Assembly (NCBI GenBank): GCA_002433675.1
Contig: DJIP01000290.1
Span: forward strand, 1-5,613
Direction of reading: 5' to 3'
Source: Halomonas halophila
GTDB taxonomy: Bacteria > Pseudomonadota > Gammaproteobacteria > Pseudomonadales > Halomonadaceae
Length of the DNA stretch: 5,613 nt
Part shown: piece by piece, positions 1 to 5,293 of the stretch
Layout of the letters: each line of letters opens with the position of its first letter
Position numbering within the stretch: the stretch's first letter is position 1
Program-made: the position numbers and the translations under genes
Notes under the pieces: model-generated
Database searches by the model: none
The model's input: only the letters and a program-made list of their open reading frames with translations
What the model was told of the DNA's origin: nothing

Positions 1-1755
1 GTTCTTCTGCATGTTGGCCATGAAGGTGTCATTGGTGTCCTGCAGCGGAATATGGGCCGCGTCGGTGATCGGCTCGTTGAAGCAGGATGCCAGGATCGAG
101 GCCACCGCCGGCTTGCAGACGTCACAGCCGAGGCTCGGCGCCCCGTCGTCCAGGGTGGTGCCGTGTCGGGTCATCAACTCGCTGAAGGTCTTGATGCCTT
201 CGACCCGAACGATATCGAAGAGCTGCTGGCGGGTATGGGCGAAGTGCTCGCACAGGGAGGTATCGACCTCCATGCCGCGGGCCGCCAGCTCGTGGTCGAA
301 GACGTTCTTCAGCAGCGCCGCACAGCCGCCGCAGCCGGTACTGGCCTTGGTCGTCCCCTTGACCGATCCGAGATCCTCGCAGCCGGCGTCGATGGCGGCG
401 CTGATGGCGCCCTTGGTGACGTTATGACACGAGCAGATGGTGGCACTGTCCGGCAGGGCGTCCGGGCCCAGCGCCGGCGCCGGTTCGCTGGAAGGCACGA
501 TCAACGAGGCGGGGTCCGCAGGCAGATCCAGGCCATTGGCGTAGTACTGCATCAGGCTGTCGTAGGCGGAGTTATCCCCCACCAGCATGGCGCCGAGCAG
601 GCGCTTGCCGTCACCGGAGACCACCAGCTTGCGATAGACCTGCTGGATCTGATCGAAGTAGCGATACTGCTTGGCGCCGGGATGACGGTTGGCGTGGGCG
701 TCACCAATGGCCCCCACGTCGACCCCCATCAGCTTGAGCTTGGTGCTCATGTCGGCCCCGGTGAAGGTCTGTTCGCCACCGCACAGGGTGTCGGCAGCGG
801 CCTTGGCCATCTGATAGCCGGGGGCGACCAGGCCGAAGATGCTGTTGTTGTACAACGCGACCTCGCCCACCGCGAGGATCGCCGGGTCGCTGGTCAGGCA
901 GTGCTCGTCGATCACCACGCCGCCACGTTCGCCGATCTCGAGCCCGCAGTCGCGGGCCAGCTCGTCACGGGGGCGGATGCCGGCGGAGAACACGATCAGG
1001 TCGGTCTCCAGCACCTTGTCGTCCTGAAATACCATGCGCAGACGGCTGGCTTCGCCGGGGACGATCTCGTGGGTCGCTCTTTCGGTCAGCACCTGGACGC
1101 CCAGGCCCTCGATCTTCTCTCGCAGCAGTTCACCGCCTTGCTCGTCCACCTGCATCGGCATCAGGCGTGGGGCAAATTCGACCACCGCGGTGTCCAGGTC
1201 GAGGCCGCGCAGGGCGTTGGCGGCCTCCAGCCCGAGCAGTCCGCCCCCCACCACCACGCCGGTATTGGCGGTGGTGGCGGCAGCGCGAATGGCGTCGAGA
1301 TCGTCCAGGGTGCGGTAGACCAGGCAGCCCTCGCGATCATTGCCGGGAATCGGCGGGACGAAGGGGAAGGAGCCGGTGGCCAGCACCAGACGGTCGAAGT
1401 CGAGGTAGCCAGCGTCGGTGTGAACGCGCCGTGCATCGCGATCGATGGCGGTGATCGCCTGGTGCAACTTGAGCTCGATGCCGTGCTCGGCGTAGTAGTC
1501 GGCGGTGGAGAGCGCCAGAGATTGGGCGTCGCGACCGCTGAAGTACTCTGACAGGTGCACTCGGTCATAGGCCAGATGACGTTCCTCGCCGAACACCACG
1601 ATGTGGTAGCGGCGGTGCTGATCACGTTCGACCAGCTGCTCGACCAGATGGTGACCGACCATGCCGTTGCCTACCACGACCAGGGTGGGGCGGGTATCCG
1701 CGGCGTTGTTGCCGGAGGCAATGTGTGCGGCGAAATTGTGCTTAGTGCTGGACAT
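1..1755 (-). CDS. nirB: Assimilatory NAD(P)H nitrite reductase large subunit NirB, N-terminal 585 residues (runs off the window)
   Basis: This gene reads open from an ATG at 1755-1753 to base 1, giving 585 codons with no stop. The family is usually about 800-860 residues, so the C-terminal siroheme/[4Fe-4S] half is outside the window. The enzyme reduces nitrite to ammonium in the cytoplasm using NAD(P)H. Visible in order: FAD Rossmann motif VVVGNGMVG (about 26-34), LATGS (125-129), the NAD(P)H Rossmann motif VVVGGGLLGLEAA (167-179), LAVGEVA near 294-300 closing the FAD domain, and the Cys cluster C441-x-C443 with C475-x2-C478 of a BFD-type [2Fe-2S] domain. A further C544-x2-C547 (LGCDVCKPAVASILAS) is typical of NirB. 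The start overlaps the upstream stop by one base (TGATG), and AGGA lies 9 nt before the ATG, which points to translational coupling. In Klebsiella nomenclature the gene would be nasB. Family identity is very secure. Confidence 0.96.
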   Translation of the reverse strand, partial: MSSTKHNFAAHIASGNNAADTRPTLVVVGNGMVGHHLVEQLVERDQHRRYHIVVFGEERHLAYDRVHLSEYFSGRDAQSLALSTADYYAEHGIELKLHQAITAIDRDARRVHTDAGYLDFDRLVLATGSFPFVPPIPGNDREGCLVYRTLDDLDAIRAAATTANTGVVVGGGLLGLEAANALRGLDLDTAVVEFAPRLMPMQVDEQGGELLREKIEGLGVQVLTERATHEIVPGEASRLRMVFQDDKVLETDLIVFSAGIRPRDELARDCGLEIGERGGVVIDEHCLTSDPAILAVGEVALYNNSIFGLVAPGYQMAKAAADTLCGGEQTFTGADMSTKLKLMGVDVGAIGDAHANRHPGAKQYRYFDQIQQVYRKLVVSGDGKRLLGAMLVGDNSAYDSLMQYYANGLDLPADPASLIVPSSEPAPALGPDALPDSATICSCHNVTKGAISAAIDAGCEDLGSVKGTTKASTGCGGCAALLKNVFDHELAARGMEVDTSLCEHFAHTRQQLFDIVRVEGIKTFSELMTRHGTTLDDGAPSLGCDVCKPAVASILASCFNEPITDAAHIPLQDTNDTFMANMQKN

Positions 1756-3173
1756 CAGGCGGCATCCTGTTCGGTGGTCGATGGGGCGGTGTCGGTGGCG
1801 TCGTCGTCCGCCAGCAGGGCCTCGGTATCGGCCTGGCCCAGCAGCAGCGAGTGGCGCACTCGGTCCAGTCGCAGGCCTTGCTCGGCGAGCCGGAACAACC
1901 AGGGGCCCATGCGGGTATCGCCGTACAGTACGGCGCCCTCGAGTCGGCCATCGCGCAGCAGCAGCCGGCGGTATTCCCCCTGATCGCGGTAGCTGAGCAC
2001 CTCATGGCCGTCCTCGGCCTCGGTGGGGCCGAAGGCATACAGCGAGACGCCGGATACCTTGAGCTTGGTGGCGCAGGCGCGTTCGTGGTACGGCGCCGTC
2101 GGCTCGCCGCACAGGCGACTGGCCAGTACCTCGACCTGATGCCAGATCGGCTCCACCAGACCGTAGGTGGTGTCCTCGAACTGGCAGCATTCGCCGAGGG
2201 CGGAAATGTCGGGGTCCGAGGTGGCCAGGGTGTCATCGACGACGACGGCGCGATCGCAATCGAGCCCCGCAGCCCTGGCCAGTTCGGCGTTGGGGGTGAT
2301 GCCGGCGGCGATCACCACGCAGTTCGCCGGCAGCAGGTGCTCGTCATCCTCCAGGCGCACGCCGATCACCTTGCCGTGCTCATCGCCAACGATCTCGGAC
2401 AGCCGCGCGCCGGTCTTCAGACGGATGCCGCGGCCTTCGATTTCGCTCGCCAGCATGGCGCTGGCGGTGGCGTCCAGCTGCCGGTTCATCAGGCGGGGCG
2501 AGCGCTGCAGCACACATACTTGCATGCCTCTGGCGGCGAGGCCGGCGGCGGCCTCCAGGCCCAGCAGGCCACCGCCGACCACCACCGCCGCGCCGCCAGC
2601 CTTTGCTGCTTCGGCAAGGCGCGCCGCATCGTCCAGATCGCGAAAGCCCGTTACGCCCGTCAGCGTGATGCCGGGGATCTGCGGCATGGCGCTGCGCGAA
2701 CCCAGCGCCAGCACCAGGTGGTCGTAGGGGATCACCTCGCCGTCATCGCATTCCACCAGGCGCCGGGTACGATCGATCCGCTCCACCCGGGCGCCCAGGC
2801 GCTGATCGACCGTGACGGCCGCGCCATGCGGCGGTGTCAGCGTCAACCCATTCTGCTCGACATCGCCGGCCAGCCAGCTCGACAGCAGAATGCGGTTGTA
2901 GGCCGCGTGCGGTTCGGCGCCGATCACGGTGATATGGCGCGGGGCATGACGGCACGCCGCCAGGGTCTCGATCAATCGATGCGCGGCCATGCCGTTGCCG
3001 ACGATCACCAGATGGGAAAGACGCGCATCGTCAGGGGTCGCCGGCGAAGACGAGGCGGCGTTGGTCAGTTCGGAACACGACCTCAAGTCCGAGAGGCTAG
3101 CGGAACGCGGTCTTGAGTCAGAAGGTCCAGTGGATCGAGACCTGTTGGAACGGGGCCTGTTGGAACGGGGCAT
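1755..3173 (-). CDS. FAD-dependent NAD(P)H oxidoreductase, NirB-N-terminus-like, probably NasC-type electron-transfer subunit
   Basis: This 472-residue flavoprotein resembles the first half of NirB. It has an FAD Rossmann motif (VIVGNGMAA, 56-64), LALGS (155-159), an NAD(P)H Rossmann motif (VVVGGGLLGLEAAA, 197-210) and the FAD-closing ALGECC (325-330). It has no BFD Cys cluster and no siroheme domain, so it can pass electrons from NAD(P)H but cannot reduce nitrite alone. In Klebsiella the order nasC-nasB-nasA places a similar NADH-oxidising subunit of nitrate reductase just before nitrite reductase. The same order here suggests a NasC-like role feeding an assimilatory nitrate reductase encoded downstream; this is inference. 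I chose the ATG at 3173 because GGAG lies 8 nt upstream, whereas a longer frame from 3209 would begin inside the terminator hairpin. Residues 2 to about 50 form an unusual Arg/Ser-rich, probably disordered extension with a tandem PRSNR repeat. It is co-transcribed with nirB. The flavoprotein call is secure; the NasC role is moderate. Confidence 0.9.
   Translation of the reverse strand: MPRSNRPRSNRSRSTGPSDSRPRSASLSDLRSCSELTNAASSSPATPDDARLSHLVIVGNGMAAHRLIETLAACRHAPRHITVIGAEPHAAYNRILLSSWLAGDVEQNGLTLTPPHGAAVTVDQRLGARVERIDRTRRLVECDDGEVIPYDHLVLALGSRSAMPQIPGITLTGVTGFRDLDDAARLAEAAKAGGAAVVVGGGLLGLEAAAGLAARGMQVCVLQRSPRLMNRQLDATASAMLASEIEGRGIRLKTGARLSEIVGDEHGKVIGVRLEDDEHLLPANCVVIAAGITPNAELARAAGLDCDRAVVVDDTLATSDPDISALGECCQFEDTTYGLVEPIWHQVEVLASRLCGEPTAPYHERACATKLKVSGVSLYAFGPTEAEDGHEVLSYRDQGEYRRLLLRDGRLEGAVLYGDTRMGPWLFRLAEQGLRLDRVRHSLLLGQADTEALLADDDATDTAPSTTEQDAA
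3141..3170 (-). repeat. Perfect 15-bp tandem duplication at the start of the FAD oxidoreductase gene
   Basis: On the plus strand CCTGTTGGAACGGGG occurs twice back to back, at 3141-3155 and 3156-3170, directly next to the start codon. It encodes PRSNR-PRSNR. Decayed copies appear to follow (SRSTG, PSDSR, PRSAS), so the R/S-rich N-terminal extension may have grown by in-frame slippage of a 15-bp unit. Nothing suggests a function. Confidence 0.85.
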
Positions 3174-3181
3174 GGCATGGA

Positions 3182-3185
3182 CTCC
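3182..3185 (-). promoter_or_regulatory. Ribosome binding site deciding the start of the FAD oxidoreductase
   Basis: GGAG read on the minus strand lies 8 nt before the ATG at 3173 and immediately after the terminator's T-tract. It supports the 3173 start over the longer frame beginning at 3209. An out-of-frame ATG at 3178 lies between the site and the start but is too close to the GGAG to be favoured. Confidence 0.7.
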
Positions 3186-3243
3186 AAAAACGCCAAAGAC
3201 GTCTCTCACACCTCCGGCGTCGGAGGGTGAAGAGACGTCTTTG
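3186..3243 (-). terminator. Leader attenuator: intrinsic terminator controlled by NasT
   Basis: Read on the minus strand this is a very long hairpin. CAAAGACGTCTC (3243-3232) pairs perfectly with GAGACGTCTTTG (3205-3194). Inside it TCAC/GTGA (3230-3227 with 3209-3206) and CCTCC/GGAGG (3226-3222 with 3215-3211) also pair, with single T bulges at 3231 and 3210 and an apical loop GACGCC (3221-3216). TTTTT follows at 3190-3186, separated from the stem by GCG, so the T-tract is slightly displaced from the usual position. It lies between the predicted promoter and the first reductase gene, where a read-through terminator is expected in NasT/NasR-controlled leaders. Its 5' arm is shared with hairpin P2, so the two structures should exclude each other. 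Confidence 0.85.
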
Positions 3244-3273
3244 TCCAGGGTCGGTGCGATCGCCGTTGATCGC
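3233..3273 (-). ncRNA. ANTAR-responsive leader RNA (two hexaloop hairpins, P1 and P2)
   Basis: P1 is GCGATC-AACGGC-GATCGC (3273-3256), a 6-bp stem with a 6-nt loop. P2 is GGAC-AAAGAC-GTCT (3246-3233), with three Watson-Crick pairs, one G-T/G-U pair and a 6-nt loop. Nine nt separate them. Both loops have A at position 1 and G at position 4, the hallmark of RNAs bound by ANTAR-domain antiterminators such as NasR, NasT and EutV. The 3' half of P2 (AAAGACGTCT) is the 5' arm of the following terminator, the standard mutually exclusive arrangement. The cognate ANTAR protein, NasT, is encoded just upstream. The P2 stem is short, so protein binding would be needed to favour it. Predicted by eye, without folding energies. 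Confidence 0.8.
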
Positions 3274-3274
3274 C

Positions 3275-3290
3275 GCCGGCATTCGCCGGC
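3275..3290 (-). other. 5'-end hairpin of the nas leader
   Basis: GCCGGC-GAAT-GCCGGC forms a 6-bp all-G/C stem with a 4-nt loop. It begins exactly at the transcription start predicted from the sigma-54 promoter and ends one base before P1. The loop does not fit the ANTAR pattern. It could stabilise the 5' end of the transcript or insulate P1 folding; its role is unknown. Confidence 0.5.
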
Positions 3291-3300
3291 ACTTGTTACA

Positions 3301-3316
3301 TGCTATCCAAGTTCCA
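3301..3316 (-). promoter_or_regulatory. Sigma-54 (RpoN) -24/-12 promoter for the reductase operon
   Basis: On the minus strand TGGAACTTGGATAGCA has GG (3315-3314) and GC (3303-3302) separated by exactly 10 nt. It matches 9 of 12 informative positions of TGGCACG-N4-TTGCA. The predicted start is near 3290, which puts the whole ANTAR leader on the transcript and gives a 117-nt 5' UTR before the ATG at 3173. An NtrC-like dyad lies about 129 bp upstream. nas operons of Pseudomonas and Azotobacter are known to be RpoN/NtrC dependent. I saw no convincing sigma-70 promoter in the gap. Confidence 0.68.
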
Positions 3317-3319
3317 TGC

Positions 3320-3348
3320 CTGTTTTACGTTTTGCGCTGATAAAACAG
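3320..3348. repeat. 8-bp perfect inverted repeat upstream of the -24 element
   Basis: On the minus strand CTGTTTTA (3348-3341) and TAAAACAG (3327-3320) are perfect reverse complements separated by 13 nt. The repeat lies between the nasS stop codon and the sigma-54 promoter, its right arm ending about 4 bp before the -24 element. It might be an operator, a bent A/T-rich spacer or part of a weak nasS terminator. It does not match the NtrC or IHF consensus. No function assigned. Confidence 0.5.
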
Positions 3349-3377
3349 ACTGTTGGCGGAGGTCTTCGGGGCTGGCG

Positions 3378-4493
3378 TCAGCGCCGACCAGCCAGGGTTC
3401 CGGCTGCGTCGGCACCGTACTGGTGCGTGGCGGCGTCGTAATGCACAGCGCTGTAGCACTCCTCCAGGGTGGCCGCGTCGAGCTGCCGCCCGCGAGCCTC
3501 GAGCAGTGGCGACAACCGCTGGATCAACCCCTCGAAGTCTGCCGTCTGTGGGCGCAGTCGCTCACCGATGCAGGGGTAGCCTGGAGCGGCTTCCAGTGGC
3601 AGCTCATCGAGATGGCCGACGGCTTCATCGAGGTAGGGGGGCAGCGCCAGCCAGGCCAGGGTCTGGCGCCTGGCCTCGGGCGCCTTGTCCAGCCACAGGG
3701 CGGCGGCCTGGAGGGCGCGCAGCAGGGCGGCCAGGGTATTCGGGTAGCGCCGTGCCCAAGAGGCCGTCACCCCCAGCACTTTCTCGGGATGCGCTGGCAT
3801 CAGTTCCGCGCCGCTGGCCACCACTCGTCCCACCTGACGATGCTGAGCCAGGCTGCCCCAGGGCTCGCCGACGCAGAAGCCATCGATCTCGCCTTCGCGC
3901 AGGGCATCTACCATGCGCGGGGGCGGCAGCGCGACCAGTTCGACTTCGCGGTCGGCATCGATGTCGCCGCGGGCGAGCCAGTCACGCAGCAATAGATGTT
4001 GGCAGGAGTAGGGGTAGACCATGGCAAGGCGTGGCCTTTCGCCGTCTTTCAGCGAGGCCTTCAAGCCTCGGGCCAGCTCGCTGGCTACGCCGAAGGCGCC
4101 GGGTTCCCCGCTGGGGACCGAAGCGCCGACGGCATCGGCCAGGCGGCGGGACAGCACCAGGGTATTGCCCTGGCGGCTCAGCACCGCGGCGGCCAGGGTG
4201 TCGCAGGGCGCGCGGGACAGCCCCAGGCTCATGGCAAGCGGCATCGGCGCCAGCATCTGGGCGCCGTCAAGCAGGCCGGCGGCGACCTTGTCGCGCAGGG
4301 TGGACCAGGCGTTCTCGCGTGACAGGCTGACCTCGACCCCCTGGGCGGCGAAGAAGCCTCCTTCTCGGGCGATAATCAGCAGGGCTGCATCCAGCAATGG
4401 CACGAATCCCAGGGTCAGACTGGCGAGCTCGGGCGGGTGTGGCGCGCCAGTTCTGGACGTGCTGGCCGCGTCAGAGGACGGCGATGGACTCAT
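3378..4493 (-). CDS. nasS: NasS, cytoplasmic nitrate/nitrite sensor (NrtA/CmpA-like periplasmic-binding-protein fold)
   Basis: This 371-residue protein is related to the nitrate- and bicarbonate-binding proteins NrtA and CmpA. Recognisable blocks are LGFVPLLDAALLIIAREGG (28-46), RDKVAAGLLDGAQMLAPMP (67-85), the GEPWG motif (209-213) and HPEKVLGV (235-242). The N-terminus is short, Ser/Pro-rich and lacks a signal peptide or lipobox, which favours a cytoplasmic sensor over a transporter component. No ABC permease or ATPase gene is adjacent. NasS proteins bind nitrate or nitrite and, when unliganded, sequester NasT. The start ATG overlaps the nasT stop by four bases (ATGA) and is preceded by a good GGAGAAGGG ribosome site, so the pair should be translated together in near-stoichiometric amounts. 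The 3' end hosts a putative NtrC site. An alternative, an NrtA-type transport protein, is unlikely given the context. Confidence 0.93.
   Translation of the reverse strand: MSPSPSSDAASTSRTGAPHPPELASLTLGFVPLLDAALLIIAREGGFFAAQGVEVSLSRENAWSTLRDKVAAGLLDGAQMLAPMPLAMSLGLSRAPCDTLAAAVLSRQGNTLVLSRRLADAVGASVPSGEPGAFGVASELARGLKASLKDGERPRLAMVYPYSCQHLLLRDWLARGDIDADREVELVALPPPRMVDALREGEIDGFCVGEPWGSLAQHRQVGRVVASGAELMPAHPEKVLGVTASWARRYPNTLAALLRALQAAALWLDKAPEARRQTLAWLALPPYLDEAVGHLDELPLEAAPGYPCIGERLRPQTADFEGLIQRLSPLLEARGRQLDAATLEECYSAVHYDAATHQYGADAAGTLAGRR
3412..3426. promoter_or_regulatory. Putative NtrC enhancer site inside the 3' end of nasS
   Basis: On the minus strand GCACC-AGTAC-GGTGC is a perfect dyad in the NtrC form GCACC-N5-GGTGC. 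Its centre (3419) is about 129 bp upstream of the start predicted from the sigma-54 promoter at 3301-3316, a typical enhancer distance. A degenerate second dyad GCTAC-AGCGC-TGTGC (3457-3443) is centred 31 bp away, about three helical turns, as with paired NtrC sites. Both lie in coding sequence (the stronger over nasS codons 356-361), so codon constraint could produce part of the match. Confidence 0.6.
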
Positions 4494-5089
4494 GATCCCT
4501 TCTCCAGTGGCTTGAGGATGTCGATGACGTTCTGGGCGACCTGGGCGATGCGCTGGCCACGGTCCATGGCCAGCTTGCGCAGCATGCGGTAGGCCTGTTC
4601 CTCGTCGCAGCTCTGATGCTTCATCAACAGGCCCTTGGCCTGTTCGATGCGCTTGCGGTCGGCGAGCTGGTTGCGCGCCTTGTCGAGGTCGCGGCGCATT
4701 CCCTGGAAGGCCTCGAAGCGGGCGATGGCCACATCGATGACCGCCTTGACGCGGTTGGCCGCCAGACCGTCCACCACGTAGGCGCTGACGCCGGCCTTCA
4801 CCGCCGCCTTGAGCGATTCGGGGTCGTGCTGGTCGGCGAAGAACACCACCGGGCGAGGGTTCTCCCGCTGCAGCAGCGCCATGCTCTCCAGGGTGTCCCG
4901 GTCCGGCGATTCCATGTCGATGATGACCACGTCGGGCTGATGCTGCTGAACCATGTCATTGAGACTGGCTGGGCTTGACAGCCGGCAGACCACCTGGTGT
5001 CCGTCCAGCGCAAGCGCCTCTTCGACCATGGCGGCGCGCACTATCTCGTCGTCGACCAGCAGGACCTTCAAGGTGTCGTGTTCGGGCAT
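4490..5089 (-). CDS. nasT: NasT, ANTAR-domain transcription antiterminator
   Basis: This 199-residue AmiR/NasT-family regulator has an N-terminal receiver domain (about 8-122) with acidic residues D13-D14 and a conserved D58 in VVIIDME. A linking helix follows, then an ANTAR RNA-binding domain (about 136-197) with the diagnostic KRIEQAKGLLM (146-156) and EEQAYRMLRKLAM (163-175). The receiver lacks the usual Ser/Thr and Lys-Pro switch residues (VVFFADQ at 81-87 and SAYVVDG at 102-108), so control by protein partner rather than phosphorelay is likely, as known for NasT. I chose the ATG at 5089 because it gives the normal family length and directly precedes the receiver; a longer frame from 5167 would add 26 unconserved residues and begin upstream of the predicted transcription start. 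The ribosome site is weak (GAG, 8 nt upstream). It is the first gene of the nasTS unit, and its likely RNA target lies at 3233-3273. Confidence 0.94.
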   Translation of the reverse strand: MPEHDTLKVLLVDDEIVRAAMVEEALALDGHQVVCRLSSPASLNDMVQQHQPDVVIIDMESPDRDTLESMALLQRENPRPVVFFADQHDPESLKAAVKAGVSAYVVDGLAANRVKAVIDVAIARFEAFQGMRRDLDKARNQLADRKRIEQAKGLLMKHQSCDEEQAYRMLRKLAMDRGQRIAQVAQNVIDILKPLEKGS

Positions 5090-5109
5090 GGGCGTGGCTC
5101 GATGATGCG

Positions 5110-5159
5110 GTCGCTCGATAGGGCTCGAGTCGACGTGATGAAGGGTGCACCTTGGGTGC
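5110..5159 (-). other. Structured leader of nasTS with two hairpins
   Basis: Two hairpins can be drawn in the predicted 75-nt 5' UTR. The first is GCACC-CAA-GGTGC (5159-5147). The second is GTCG, a bulged A, CTCGA, a hexaloop GCCCTA, then TCGAG and CGAC (5134-5110), with 9 bp in total. The GCACC arm can alternatively pair with another GGTGC at 5168-5164, although that copy overlaps the predicted start. The second loop has six bases but lacks the A1/G4 ANTAR signature. There is no T-tract, so this is not a terminator. Confidence 0.4.
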
Positions 5160-5174
5160 CTCTGCACCTGTCAG

Positions 5175-5190
5175 CGCAAAAGGCATTCCA
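5175..5190 (-). promoter_or_regulatory. Sigma-54 (RpoN) -24/-12 promoter for nasTS
   Basis: On the minus strand TGGAATGCCTTTTGCG has GG (5189-5188) and GC (5177-5176) exactly 10 nt apart. It matches 9 of 12 informative positions of the RpoN consensus, including TTGC. The predicted start is near 5164, 75 nt before the nasT ATG. The NtrC-like dyad at 5277-5293 is centred about 121 bp upstream, nearly the same geometry as at the reductase promoter. Confidence 0.62.
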
Positions 5191-5276
5191 TTTTCGATCT
5201 AGTCGTTTTCTGTCAGGGAGATAACCCCTTGCAAAGCCGCCGCCGTGCCCCCGCAGATATACCGGGCAGGCACTCG

Positions 5277-5293
5277 CGCACCGAAAGGGTGCG
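5277..5293. promoter_or_regulatory. Putative NtrC enhancer site upstream of nasTS
   Basis: CGCACC-GAAAG-GGTGCG is a perfect 6-bp dyad with a 5-nt spacer, matching the NtrC consensus form. Being intergenic, it cannot be explained by codon constraint. A lone GGTGC half-site at 5321-5325 would give a second centre about 33 bp away, with no recognisable left half. It could also serve a divergent promoter on the plus strand. Confidence 0.62.

Noticed and set aside
52..1551. 499-codon open frame on the plus strand
   Set aside because: It is antisense to nirB, whose minus-strand frame has unmistakable FAD, NAD(P)H and Cys-cluster motifs. The plus-strand product matches no family and is a high-G+C shadow.
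1851..3116. 421-codon open frame on the plus strand
   Set aside because: It lies antisense to the FAD oxidoreductase and has a low-complexity His/Gly/Gln-rich product without recognisable domains.
3174..3209. Longer N-terminus for the FAD oxidoreductase starting at 3209
   Set aside because: This start lies inside the terminator hairpin with no ribosome site, whereas the ATG at 3173 has GGAG at 8 nt.
3353..4330. 325-codon open frame on the plus strand
   Set aside because: It is antisense to nasS, and its Arg/Pro/Gly-rich product is typical of an off-frame high-G+C reading.
5090..5167. 26-residue N-terminal extension of NasT from 5167
   Set aside because: It would start upstream of the predicted transcription start, lacks receiver-domain similarity and exceeds the usual family length.
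5230..5245. Alternative sigma-54 promoter CGGCGGCGGCTTTGCA for nasTS
   Set aside because: It has GG-N10-GC and TTGCA but matches only 8 informative positions and puts the NtrC dyad at about -66. The site at 5175-5190 scores better and gives the more usual -121.
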